DNA of 64,000 nucleotides from Deuterostichococcus epilithicus (taxonomy: Eukaryota; Chlorophyta; Trebouxiophyceae; Prasiolales; Stichococcaceae). Below are positions 10,804 to 29,900 of this stretch, in pieces (within the stretch, counting starts at the first letter, position 1; the number at the start of each line of letters is the position of its first letter). A program made the translations under genes and the position numbers. Location of the stretch: positions 1,240,082 to 1,304,081 of the forward strand of contig JAVTLE010000011.1 in NCBI GenBank assembly GCA_033439295.1, written 5' to 3'. The notes under the pieces were generated by a model. That model was not told the DNA's origin and did no database searches. It saw only the letters and a list, made by a program, of their open reading frames with translations.

Positions 10804-11204
10804 GTCCGTGTGGCAATCAATGAATTGATTGGTCATTGGTTTGGGCGGCGATGGGGCGGGACCATAGAGGGGACCATGTCTGTCAACAGCGCTGCATGCA
10901 GCTGGCCCTGCTTGTGGACGGGGCATCCCAACTGTCAACCCAATTTTGAGACACGGGCATGCAGCATGTGTGCCTTGAGGGCTTTCTGCCAGCGCTTCGT
11001 TTTCCTTGGTGCAAGGCTGCCTCTAGGCACCACAACCATCATTGGATGCATCCAGCAGGCATTCCAACAAGATCTGTCACCAGTCGATTGCCGCTGCACC
11101 CCAAATTTGATAGCTACGCTGATACCACTGCACTCCTTGCTATGCGGCACTGTTTGTATGCTGCAACACGCATCCTTCCGCAGTAGAGGAGCTGTCCATC
11201 TTCT
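10804..11204. other. Convergent intergenic region, YbaB / FtsH-like
   Basis: About 400 bases of 3' flank from both genes. No conserved exon, repeat or poly(A) motif seen. Confidence 0.4.
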
Positions 11205-18669
<7,465 letters not shown>

Positions 18670-19387
18670 GATGCGCACCAATGCATGCCAATGCATCAAG
18701 GACGCAAGCCATCGGCATGATGACGTGCCTGCGCACAACAGCAGCAGCTGGGCTGGGGCTCATCGCAGGCACTGCTGCGCCCGGAAAACGAAGCCGGCGA
18801 CGCGGGCTGAAATGACACAGCTAGCCCCCGCAGCATCGCAGCTGCGTGGGCCGCTGTTGGGGCGCCGTTCAAGTGTGAACCTCCTTATTACTACCACATC
18901 TCGACTGGAGGTAGGAGGTTACGTCTCGCGTCCAAGCCACACCGTCGCAACAGCAATTCGGTGTCGGACAACCGGTGGACGCAGTGTCGCAAAGCGCTCG
19001 GTTGGGGCGGACACAGTTAGACGCCTTCCGATGTCGTCAGAATCATGCAGAGGCAAGCTGAGGGCAGACTGTTCTGGGATCAGGCACACCTTGCGTCAGG
19101 GTTTTGTGCGGTCTGGTTTACGCAAGGCGGCACTTGCCTTTCGCCAGATCGTCAGCAAGCTGCACACTCTCTTACATCTACTTGGAGCTTGCAAAAACGT
19201 GATCAGACTGCTGCTCCGTCAGCCTGGTGCCAGACGACTTGGTTGCTCCTGGTCGCATTTGCAGAGCCCTGATCCCTGCAGGGCAGCTGGATTGCAGCCG
19301 GAGCTCACAGAGCCAAGACACGCAGATCAGAGCTACACTAGCTTGAGTTACCCGTCAAGCATCGCAGCAGCGTCCGATCGACGCAAG
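18670..19387. promoter_or_regulatory. Divergent intergenic region, FtsHi / subunit-e-like
   Basis: 718 bases between divergent start codons. I see no conserved exon on either strand. It holds the two promoters and possibly an upstream exon of the FtsH-like gene. Confidence 0.35.
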
Positions 19388-19735
19388 ATGCCGAGCACGT
19401 TCAACGCATATGGGGGCAACAGCAAGCTGGCCGCGGTGCGCTTCATGGAAGTAAATTGCAGCCATACTTGCACGTGTGAAAATAAATTCAAGTAGCGGAA
19501 GGTGGTGTCGCAAGCTTCCGCAGGTGCTACGCGCGTCGGCTGTGGGCGTGGGCCTGGTGTATGGCTCCATCAAGCTGAAGTCATACCAGGTGGGGCCGCG
19601 CCAAATGCCACGATTGTGCTGATTTGCATATTATTGATGCAGACAAGGTCTGAACGGCTGTTTGACAAAGGGATCCACCATATGCAGAGAACGGCAGCGA
19701 AGCACCAGACCGCAAAGGAGGACGCGCATCATTGA
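19388..19735 (+). CDS. Small single-span membrane protein, ATP synthase subunit e-like
   Basis: Three exons (19388-19450, 19524-19589, 19688-19735), all joined in phase 0, give a 58-residue protein. It starts MPSTFNAYGGNSKLAAVRFM, continues EVLRASAVGVGLVYGSIKLK and ends RTAAKHQTAKEDAHH. It has one short hydrophobic helix containing GLVYG, a GxxxG pattern, followed by a charged tail. This size, helix and GxxxG are typical of mitochondrial F1Fo ATP synthase subunit e, which helps dimerise the enzyme in cristae. The match rests on architecture, so another small inner-membrane subunit is possible. All three splice borders are canonical GT-AG. Confidence 0.55.
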
Positions 19736-20013
19736 TCACTGCGCACGCCAGAGCAGGTGGACCCCCCAACCATGCACTGTGGTGCTGCACCTGTGGCCTG
19801 TCCCCAGTCTTGTGCTTCGCAATGCCACTGGTTCTGTCACGAGAGTAGACATGGACATGCTGCACTGCATACATCCGACCAAATGACTCTTGTGTACAGG
19901 TTGGCTCTGGCAATCTGGAAGACTGCCGTTGGGGCATGGTTTGAACGTGGATTGGCTATTTGCTTGGGCGCAGCAGTGATGCTCGCATCTGACAGCACTG
20001 ACTAAGGATTGGC

Positions 20014-20018
20014 AATGT
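20014..20018 (+). terminator. TGTAA polyadenylation motif downstream of subunit-e-like gene
   Basis: TGTAA lies about 280 bases past the stop at 19735, within the convergent spacer and close to the stop codon of DPH5. It is the chlorophyte poly(A) motif. The assignment is by position only. Confidence 0.35.
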
Positions 20019-20038
20019 AACAAGTCGAGCGGCCACCA

Positions 20039-21740
20039 TCATTTGCCACGTTGGATTTGTGCATCTGACTTCAGCATCAACAGTTGCAACATTTCCAGCT
20101 CGATGGGATGCAAGTCGCCCGCAATGACCAGCGAATGCAGCGGCGGCCCGAAGTCCACGTCTAGTAGCTCCTTCATCCGCCCAGCAACAATCTGCAAGCG
20201 GCATGTCACCATGACAGGACATCAGAGGTATGACCGGACAGACAACATGCCTCCAGAGCCATTCGACGCCGCATGCCCGCCACATCTGACATGGACAGTC
20301 GACAGCCACACCGTTACCTTCTGGTCGTCTGCCCCCACTCGCGCGAGCCCCACGCACATGGTGTCCTCGCCATATGCGCCACCCTGGCAGTCTGCCTCGA
20401 TCTCCAGCAGCTGCTGGAGAGCTGTGTTGACGCTCATGAACCTGCCAGGCGGCAGACACCGTCAGCAGCCAGCTTCAGTGCCTTGCGACGCCCGTGACAG
20501 GTCATGTAGGAGCAAGGCATGTCCTGCCTCATCGCCAAGTGCCGTGGCATATGGGGGAGCACCCCATGCGGCCCATCGCATTACAAACTGACCCACCTGG
20601 CCGGCTCGTAGACGGGCTTGCCGCGGGCCAGGGACTCCAGCGAAGGCTCCTTGACCTTTATGTCCAGCAGCACCAGCGTGTGCAGCCCCTGCGCCCGGTT
20701 GCTGGCCACGCGGCTGTAGAAGCTGTTGGGGCGCCAGGTGTCAGTGAAGAACACCAGCGAGACGGCCTGCAAGTGAACAGGCCTCAGTCGTGCTGTCGAC
20801 AGGTCAGCAACAGGGTAGATCCATACCCAGCCCTCCGACCCTCCAGCGATCTGCAGGCCTGTCAACTGCAGGGCCTGATGCACCAGCAGCTTGGTGCACG
20901 GCATGCAGATATCCGCAAGTGCGAAGGACCGGCAGAGGACCGTCCTTGCTGGAAAATTCCAAAGTCACCTCGCCGAACCGGTACAGCTGCAGGCCGCACA
21001 CGCCGACCGCGTTCATGATGGAGGCATTGTGAATGACCTTCACCGGGATGCCAAGCGCCCTGGCGCGCAGCTCCAGGTCTGTGTGTGTGGTTGCTCTGCG
21101 GCAGCGTGCCAGTGTCCATCAGCACTACCGCTGCGAGCGGCATTGCTAGCGATTGCTGGTCTGTGGCCCAGGTCGCGCTGGGCTGCCCAACCCCGCTCCT
21201 GGCGCCTCCCATGCTTCTGTACAGATTGAAATTTGGTCCTGCAACTTGGCGTTATGCCCGCACATGTGATCGCTCACCCGAACGGGTCGCCGACGACCAG
21301 AAAGGAAACGTCTGCCTCCTTCGCGCCCGCCAGGATGTCGTCCGACTGCGACTCCACCATCTCGCGGTCTGCGACTGTGATTTTCTTCCCATAGAACTCC
21401 TCCTGCAAAGGCAGGCCTGTGCTGTCTTGTCAGCGCTTGAGCAAGTCACGGCGGCTGGCGTGCACGCATGACATCGGAATGAGAGCGGAGAGTCGGCTGT
21501 GTCGCAGGCTCACCAGCTTCTCTTTGGGGACCAACAGCTGTGATGTGTAGGCCTCCAAGTATATCCTGTCTGAGCCGCGGACCGCCTCCAGTCCCCTGTG
21601 TGCAAGATCAAACATTGCATATCGAACAGGACATTCCAGCACGAGAGGCCACAGGATTAGTTCGCAATACATTCCACTGCTGCAGACCTGACGGTGATGT
21701 CCTTCTCGTCACACAGGCCCAGACCAATGAAGTACAGCAT
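20039..21740 (-). CDS. DPH5: Diphthine methyl ester synthase
   Basis: AdoMet-dependent methyltransferase that builds the diphthamide precursor on elongation factor 2 in the cytosol. From ATG at 21740: [17 protein letters not shown], then [40 protein letters not shown] with [29 protein letters not shown] with [40 protein letters not shown] with [40 protein letters not shown] with [15 protein letters not shown], and [20 protein letters not shown] near the end (TGA 20039-20041). Every conserved block of the family is present in order and all visible introns are GT-AG. Divergent from the DRC2-like gene. Confidence 0.95.
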
Positions 21741-22420
21741 CAGGTCCCACTCGAATGTCCCGAAGTGGCTTGCGCGTGTTTCCTTCTGTGTGAGGCTATG
21801 CAACAACGCGAGCAATGCTTTCAGACTTGATCTCAAGGCGAAGCAGCTTGGAGGAGATTCAAGGCTGCTCAGCAGCCAGCTGGATGTGGGGTTGGGTGCA
21901 GCAGGGATGCAACGTCGAGTCGGGGCCACAGCCTACGACTAAGTGGTAGGGTCACAGGCACAAGTCTATCGTGTGCTTTGGGACAGGCAGAAATGCCATG
22001 AGCCAATTTGCTGCGCCACGCGCAAGGGGCAGAGACCGCAAGGTGGCACTCCCCGCTCTGGAGCTTGCCGTCTGCGTGGCTGTCGCCGTATGCTGATATA
22101 CTAGTTTGCACAGAAGCTGGAATAAATCCTTGATGTCGATTGATGTGTGTTTCAGTTGTTGCAAATCCATCAAAACGCTGCCGTTGCCAGTCGGCCGTTC
22201 CGACGAGGTGCAGCATATCTGTAGGCAATCGTGCGCAGCCTTTCCGGTGTCTGCAGTTTATTCGGAGCCTTGTTGAGGTGTTTTGCCGCGTTACGCATCT
22301 GCATTTGACAATCGTACAGATTTTGCTAATGTTGCTGGCCATAGCGCAGCCTCCTGAGTGCCCTCCATCCAGCAGATCAGCAAGGCTGGCGCCCTTCAGT
22401 CCGAATTCCATTGGCGAGCC
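21741..22420. promoter_or_regulatory. Divergent intergenic region, DPH5 / DRC2-like
   Basis: 680 bases between two start codons. No conserved exon or repeat recognised. It contains the two promoters. Confidence 0.35.
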
Positions 22421-23890
22421 ATGGTTTCAGACCCGCAGCAGGTGGACGAGGATGCCCAAGACCGTTGGCAGACGCTGTGAGCGCCCTTTTCCTCCTCTCG
22501 TGCTGATGAGCGCTGCGGCAATTTATCTCCTTTCTGACCAGTGAAAAGTGCTACTCGTCTCCAGGGTGCAGCAGAGACTGCAAAACGGTAAGAAATTCGC
22601 TGAAGAGAATGCCGCGCTGGTATATGCCGACTGGCGTGGGAAGCTGCGGGTGCTCAAAACCGAGGAGCTCAAGCGGAGCCTGGGCGTCACTCAGGAGCTT
22701 TACCACGATGGTCTCAGCAGGCAGCGGCAGATGTTAGAACGTAGGTCCACCAGCTAGCTCCATTGCATCATCGATGAGTGACGAGAAATTGAGCCATGCA
22801 TCCTCGCTTGCATTAAGTCAACACTCAAATGTCAATAATTGGAAACCGATGTGGGCACGGAGACTGCTGCACATGGGCTTGCGCACGATCGGCATAAGGC
22901 TGCTGTAGCCAAGTCGCTCGCTGCTGTGGCGGAGCACGAAACTGCTGCCACCCGCACAACGAATGCCGCATTGAAAGCACAGACAGAGGCCATCACTGAT
23001 GCAGACATTGAGGACCGTGCTGTCCTGCGGCTGCCCTTTGACGCGAGGAAGGCGGCGCTGCTGGCACTGCACAACTGCATACAGCAGGTTGGCACTCCTC
23101 AATTTGCAGGTCCATTTGTCATTGCCGCAGGCGAGTTCGTGTTGCGCACTGCAAGCTGCAAAGTGTCAGAAGATACTGGCATCCTAATTGTTGCCTGATT
23201 ACTGGCGGGAGCCTCACGCACAGGGCTTCAATGAAATGCAGGAACATCTGGAAGGCACCGCCGCGCTGACGGCCAGCTTCAAGCAGCTGAGCGCAACCTC
23301 GACGAGCCAGGAGGCAGCTCCCCGGCACAGCCGGGCTAGCATCGGTCAGTTGCAGGTGTGATGCATCCCGTTTCTGCAGGCATGCATATGGTGGGTTTGC
23401 AACGCCGAGATGAGCTCAATCAACTTGATCTGCCCCCAAGCTGAGTTAAAGCCTGCGTGTGCCAGCTGCGCAGGTGGAGCTGTCGCAGTGGCAGTCGAAG
23501 CTGGCGGCGAGCGGGAGGGAGTGGGCGGCGCGCAATCGGGGGCTGCGGGCAGAGATAAATGTGGTGCGGCGGCACTGCCGCAGGCTGCGCGCATCCATGG
23601 CGCGCTTCCAGGCGGACCAGGCATTTGCGCTGCGCCAGCTGTGCGTCGAAAGGCGATTTCGAGACTGTGTTGGCTGCAGGTTTTGTATGCAGTTGGCAGT
23701 GTATGGCCTCGTTGACTGGCATTGTGCGCACAGCCGCGGCTGCGGACGCCCACTGCGGGACGGCTGGTGCTCTGACATGTCTGCCCTGCTGTGCAGCAAG
23801 ATGGCCAAAGTTCGGCTTCAGCAGCAGCTCGGCATGGTGCAGCATGTGCTGAAGATGAGCATGCTGTGCAGCAACCCGACCGAGCAGGAG
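22421..23890 (+). CDS. Dynein regulatory complex subunit 2-like (CCDC65/DRC2)
   Basis: DRC2 is a coiled-coil subunit of the nexin-dynein regulatory complex of motile cilia. Exons in order: MVSDPQQVDEDAQDRWQT from ATG 22421; ADWRGKLRVLKTEELKRSLG with QELYHDGLSRQRQMLE; a helical stretch with AAHGLAHDRHKAAVAKSLAA; GFNEMQEHLEGTAALTASFK; ELSQWQSKLAASGREWAARN with RGLRAEINVVRRHCRRLRAS and RFQADQAFALRQLCV; and RLQQQLGMVQHVLKMSML with NPTEQE. The WRxKL...KTEEL start and the REWAARNRxLRxE..RxH..LxxxMxxF block are the family signatures. I cannot follow the conserved C-terminal part past about 23890, so the 3' end is unresolved and the gene could be eroding. One middle exon lacks a clear acceptor. Confidence 0.65.
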
Positions 23891-24861
23891 GTGCGTGCGA
23901 AATGCTGACGACGATGATGCCCTGACAAACCGGGCAGTGGACGGCTCTGGGCTGCGCTGACTTCATTCGCTTCACATGCCAACCTGCTCGCTATCCTCAC
24001 GACCATGCAATGGCTGACGCAATGGTGTGCTTGGCAGCAACAGCGCAGCCAGGCTGCGGGCGAGGCCACAGTAGAACACAGCAGCGAATGTGGGCCAGGC
24101 TGTGACGGTGGACTGCCGTCATTCCGAGATGATGACGCCTGGACAGCAGCGACGCCAAATTGCCAGCAGGCCGTGCTGCTGGAAGCAGCCCTGCGGCACC
24201 TCAATGCGGTGCGGAACTGCACATCGCAACGAATGGTCACATGACGAGATGGTCATTTCGAGCCAATGTTGGGCAGCAGGAGAATACTCTATATGACATG
24301 AGCTCATCGGGCCAACGCTTGAGAAGCACACGAGTCCTTTCGAGAGTTCGAGGAGTCCTTTCGAGCAGTTGCGCCGTGTGTCTGAGGGACCACCAATGGT
24401 CGCAGGTCCTGGCGAGGGGACGAGCGGTCAGGGCGCAAGTGGCAGAGCCCCAGCTGCAGGTGTTACGAGAAGGCAGGCTTGAAGACCATGCCATCATGGG
24501 CATCAATTGCTTGCCATTTGCAAAGGCAAACCTCTTACAGATACAGTAAATAAAAGCATTTTCTCAAGTTATTGAATGCTGTGCCCATCCGTCTCAAAGG
24601 CTGAGTTGTACAACGAAGAAGGCGCCGCTCGGCGCCGCACTGCTGACATGCAGGTCATGCCGACTGCAGCACGTATACATTCTGCAAGGAGCAATACACT
24701 TACAGCAGTCAGCGACTGAATTTCAGGAGTGACAAGTCGTGCAAGAATCCAGAAACACATGTTGCGATGTGTCAGTCATTGAATGCGGCGTCGCTCTGAA
24801 CTGCGCACCTCAAACCCCTCGTCCATCTGGCAGTGCAGCTGCAGGCAAGGACACCGACAAG
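23891..24861. other. Unassigned stretch between DRC2-like and SKA1 genes
   Basis: It should contain the missing 3' exons of the DRC2-like gene and the 3' flank of SKA1. No conserved sequence recognised. A 17-base near-tandem repeat (GTCCTTTCGAG...) sits at about 24333-24366, and TTACA (TGTAA for SKA1) occurs at 24700-24704. Confidence 0.35.
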
Positions 24862-26343
24862 TTACCATCGGATGACTCGGGGTGGCTCACAAAGATCACG
24901 CTCAACTGAGGCGTCGATCGCGGGTGTGCTCCAACATTCATAGTGGCATGTCCGGCGTCGCACCTCGCTGAGCCGGCCCAGGTGCCGCAGGATGGTGAGG
25001 ATGGCTTTGCCCGTCTTGTCCATCTTCAGCGCTGTGCCGTTCCTGCAGTCGCGCTCCAGGATCCAGAACCTGCCTTTCACTTCCTCCCGCGCCTGCAGCG
25101 GACACTCTGACGGTTCGAACACCCTGTCGAAAGGAGCTGAATGCCCATTAGTTTGGAACATTGCCGGTGCATTCAGATCTTTGCTCCGAACAACTGCAGT
25201 CTGTGGCTGACTCAGTGGAAGCAGTGCATGTCGTTGCACAGCGGGTGCATCAGCCATGCGCAAGCCTCTTCTAAAGCCAGTTTTCCGACAAAGCCAGTTT
25301 TGCTGTCGGAAAAGCACACCGCAATGTTCCGGATCAAAACCCGTGCATGCCGGCGGTCGTCCACAGACAGGCTATGGCCACGGCCCCGCTCCATGGCGAT
25401 CAGTTTGGCATTTGCCTCCGCCAGTGCCGCAATGTGATCCACAGCTGCGTTCACCTGTCATAACGGCACCAAGGCTATGTCAGTAACAGCATTGGTGGGA
25501 CTCGGCTTTACAGAAGTAGGCGCTGAACATCACTTGCGAGAGGACATCTGCCGAGATGCCAGAAGGAACGACAAGCACCAGGGGCGAAATCCCACCTTAT
25601 CTTGAGTCAGCCGGCTGCGCATGTATGATGGCAGACCCTCCAGCTCCTGAACGGTGATGTACCTGCAGGTGTCCTCAGCAGTCAAGCGGCACTGATCTGG
25701 GAGGTATCATGGCTGATTTTGACCATCTGCATGCCTCTGAAGTGGTGCACCATCGGCAGAGTGTTCATACACCTGCGGGGAGCAGCCAGCCTGGTCTTCT
25801 TGGTTGCCGCAGTGACGGCGACGTTGCCCGGCTGTGCTGGCGGCTGCGCGTTCTCCTTCTCCAGCTTGGCAGAAGCGTTGGCTGTCGAGTCGCAGTCGGC
25901 ATCCACTGCGGCGCTCGATTGAGGCGCTCCCGGCAGGAAGGCGGGCAAGTTCTCGCTTATGAAGGTGAGGTGGCCCGTCTGCTTTGTGAGCGCCTCCGCC
26001 AGGGCTTGAGCCTACAGCATTGAGTTCTTCGTCGGCGGCGTCTTGACAAACATGGCGCACGCATGTGCAAGGGTGCCAAGGCTGGTCCGGCAGCAAGCCT
26101 GCGCCAGCTGGCACCTACCTGAGGAAATTGTGTCCTCTCACGTGTCACAGCTGCCTGAATTTGCTGCAGACTGTCGTCTAGCGCCTGCACTGACGCTTCC
26201 AGCGCTGCGAGGTCCCGAGAGTGAGGCGCGAGATCAGCGCATCTGAGACCAGCTGCCTGCTGCAAGGTTGTGATCTGGTCCCCAAAAGCGCTCGCCAAAG
26301 CAGCCAGGGAGTCAGGCCTGGATGCAGGGTCTGCATCTGCCAT
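24862..26343 (-). CDS. SKA1: Spindle and kinetochore-associated protein 1
   Basis: SKA1 is the microtubule-binding subunit of the Ska complex that holds kinetochores on spindle microtubules. From ATG at 26343: MADADPASRPDSLAALASAF with ITTLQQAAGLR and a coiled-coil stretch, then a low-complexity linker with LPAFLPGAPQ and KLEKENAQPPAQ. The C-terminal winged-helix domain follows: ITVQELEGLPSYMRSRLTQD, VNAAVDHIAALAEANAKLIA, then FEPSECPLQAREEVKGRFWI and LKMDKTGKAILTILRHLGRL with SEVR. These last blocks are diagnostic of SKA1. The stop is placed at 24862 by reading through. An alternative is an intron after RLSE leading to a last exon near 24838-24780. Confidence 0.82.
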
Positions 26344-26992
26344 GTCTTGCGACCCGGCGAGTCAGTATTTGCGGTCACACAATCGGAAGTTGCAGCGCTA
26401 GGATTCGGCAGCCTGCGTAGTCAGATGCATATGGAAGCTTTGCACTGGCAGTGATGTCAGACGCGCAGATGTACAAGTTGCAAGGTAGGACAGTGGACCC
26501 GAGAGTGATGGCTCACGCGCTATTTCGAAATTTGAGCGTCCTGACGGCGGCAGCTCCGGCGGCATTTGCCGCGAATCTGTTCCAGACGTTCCCAACGATG
26601 GACAGCAACTGCACTATACATTCGAGAAAAACACATGAGGCAGGGTGGGACTGACGAGCATCCTGCATCGGCTCGCGATGACACTGGCTGGTGATTCCAC
26701 CAAATTCCAGCATTTTGGGGATGCCGTCGTTGCGGGGACAATAGATGCTACTGGGTATACGTAAAAAATATAAAATAGTCATGCCCTTGCAAAGGTGCCA
26801 ACGGTGTGTTGTGCTGTAAGACTTGCAGTGTCATGACAATGCGCAGGATCTTCAGAAATCTGCGAAGTGGCGAGGTATATGCCTCATGTGAAATCCTGCA
26901 GGTCTTGAGCTTATTCCATGCTGCTGCCCCGCCCAAACTCAAGGTCAACTGGGAAGGCTGGCTGACTGCTGGGCGTTTCGCTCCAGCAGCGT
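26344..26992. promoter_or_regulatory. Intergenic: SKA1 promoter side / galactokinase 3' flank
   Basis: About 650 bases. Short open frames occur on both strands (for example 26451-26654) but none shows a conserved motif. An AT-rich patch, GTAAAAAATATAAAAT, lies at about 26762-26777. Confidence 0.35.
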
Positions 26993-29900
26993 TCACAGCT
27001 TCAGGCGCAGGATGGCGCCGCCGCTGGCGGGCCTGGACGCGAAGATGATGTCCGACCAGGCTGAATCGGCTGAAAGCTTTCCCGCATCCACCAGCGGCTG
27101 GTAGTACGACGCCCTGAGTTTGTCAGTGAAGGCCGCCTCCTGCCCGGCGTGCACCAGCGACACGGTGCAGCCGCCCCAGCCGGCGCCCGTGAGCCTGCTG
27201 CCGAGCGCACCTGCGTCCTTGGCCACGGTGACCAAGTTCTCCAGCTCCGGGCAGCTGCATTCGTACTGGTCCCTGCAGCAGGGCAAAGAAGCTTTGCAGC
27301 AGGGCAGAGAAGTAAAGATCTTTCAGCCTTGTTCACCCAGTTGCCAATGCCGCATGACTGCATGGTAGGATGGCCCGTTGCACGAGAGCCATGCGGTCCG
27401 CAGTGCTCAGCGTGAAAGATTCGTTCCATGCCATGTCATATATTTGCAGGCAGGCATGGTGGCTGAGCGGCCAAGCAGCTACACGTCAACACAGCTGATC
27501 CCGTCCGGTTATGTACCGGGAGAAGTTGTCCTGCTCCTGCAATGGCACCATCACCCCCGTGTGCGACCACTCGCTGACCTGCAGCTGGCATGACTGGCGT
27601 CCATGAGTGCGCCCAGCCACCGCAGCTTGTCGTCCCCGGCGCCACCGCCGACCCCAGAGTTGCAAGCGTCTCGGAACTGGGGCACCCGCGCAGCCTCGCT
27701 GTACACGTGCAGCGCCCGGTCCCGCAGCTTGAAGGCGCCCCCGGACGCCTTCACCGCCCTACGCGAAACAAAATGCAAACCCTCCTGAAGCCGGGCTCCT
27801 CCCATGTGACTCCACTCCACCACGCATGCCAGACAACGCTGTCACTCATCTTTCTACCACCAGGGTGGTGCACCTCAATGGTGTCCCACCAAGCACAGCG
27901 GAGTCCGGTCCCAGGCATCATCCAGCCGAAGATGCACATCAGCAAGTGACGTGGGTGCGGCAGCAAGGGATGCGGAATGCCATCGCAGGGCCGCGCCTGT
28001 TGGAGCTGGGGCTGTCGCTGAACAAGTCCTGCAGGCTGGTCCCCAATATGCCCTCGATCTCCTGCTGCTGGTAGGCACCGTCGTGCAGGTGCTGCCAGAC
28101 CGCCGCCTGGCACTGCTCGCCGATGGTGCCGGCGCCGCCGCCACTGCCGTCTGCTGGGCTGATGATGGGCTCCAGGTCCTTCAGCGTCTGGAGCTGCAGC
28201 GCCTGCGCCTGGATGGTCACATGACCAAACAGTCTTGGTTCCTCTCTAGGGCCAACACCTGGCAGATGGCGGATTCCAGACGCACCGCTGCCGTCGAGTG
28301 GTGCTCGATGGTGCATAGCATGTGTTCCATGGCTGTGCCTTGATGCGGCGCAGAAGACATTCAAGACATTCAAAGCCATTCACAGGCATCTAAATTCTGA
28401 GACACCCACCTGCTCCTGGCCCAGGGATATGGCCAGCACCAAGGCGGCCAGGCGGCACTCGACCACCCGCAGGTTGTAGCACTTGTCCGCCGTCACCGCC
28501 TTTTGCGACTCCGCCAGTGAGTTGGCGATCACGAACACCGCCCCCTCCGGCAGGTACACGTCCTCCGCCCTCACCTGCATATGCATTGTAGATGATGTGC
28601 ATTCCTTGCAGTATAATTAAGCTTGTGTGGCAGGTCGGGCGCATGACATGCACAGCCGGATGCGCTCGATTGAAAGCACGATTTGCCGCCTTGGCCCCGG
28701 CTGTAGACCAGTAGGTCAACAATGAGACGCTAGCGTCACAGCATGTGCACTCAGCAACGAAGAACTGCCACACTGGGCAACAGCCCGCACCGGGTGGAAG
28801 TTGATGAGCTTGGCGATGCCGGTTGCGCCCATGATTGAGATGGCCTGGTCCATGCCGCCGGACTGGGTGCCCACATACCGCTCGCAGGTGCACGCAAACT
28901 CCGCCACTTCCTGCATGAATATCGAAACAAGATGAATGGTGCAGAGCAGCAAGCAACAGTTGTCGACATGCAGGGGTTTGAACATTCGCAGTGTAGGCAG
29001 CCAACATGTCATGCTTGTTGCAAGAACGGTGGGGCACCGGCGGACTGGCGCGGCCCCCATGGCCCAGCGCTGCCAGGACGCTCAGCGCCGAGGAGCACAC
29101 GAATGCGGAGGAGCTGGACACGCCAGCGCCTGCAACATGGCGGCAGCAAGGGGAGTAAGCTGAATGGGACGCACCGAGGGTGACGCCTCCGCCTCAAAGG
29201 AGCCCAGCAGCGCGAGCGCGGACGAGCACACGAAGGCAGCCGAGGAGGATACGCCGGCGCCTGCCAGACGGCGCAACCGGGTGGTCATTTCTGGGATGCA
29301 GGAGTGTACCCAGCAGATGAGAGGACATGTGGGATGTCACGACCCTTGGTGAGGATGCGCACCTGTTGGCACGGTGCCGTGGACCATGATCTGCAGGCCA
29401 ACTGGCTGCTGCGGGATGCCCTTGGAGGCCAGGAACTCGAATACGCCCTGTGCGGAATGGGAATCATATCACATTTCGGAGAGGATATGTCTAGGCAAAG
29501 AGCTGGTGACACTCCTTGCGACAGGTGACTATATTGCCACTGGGGCCGGTCACAACAGATGGCAGTGGAGGGCCAGTCAGCAGTCGCAGACCTTGTAGGC
29601 GCACACGAAATAGTTGGCCCAGGAGTGATTGTCAGTGTCCACATCCTGCGGCGCAGCATCACAGGTTTGCCTGAAGGACGCCTGACTCCGACAAGGCGTT
29701 GTTGTATCACATAGATGCTCATGTGCAGGGCACCAGCAAGCGGGCTGGTGCATCCTTGCACCTGACTGGGGTCAGTTGCAAAGGAACTCTCTGGGTACTT
29801 GTCCGGATGCAGGCTGGTGATGACGAGCCTGTCGCCGCCCTGCCGGATGGCCACCACAGTGTCCTGCGTGCGGAGACTGCTTGCTCTGCATCACAAGTCC

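Noticed and set aside
26451-26654. Plus-strand 67-codon open frame between SKA1 and galactokinase
   Set aside because: No conserved motif, no splice partners, and it lies in the SKA1 promoter region.
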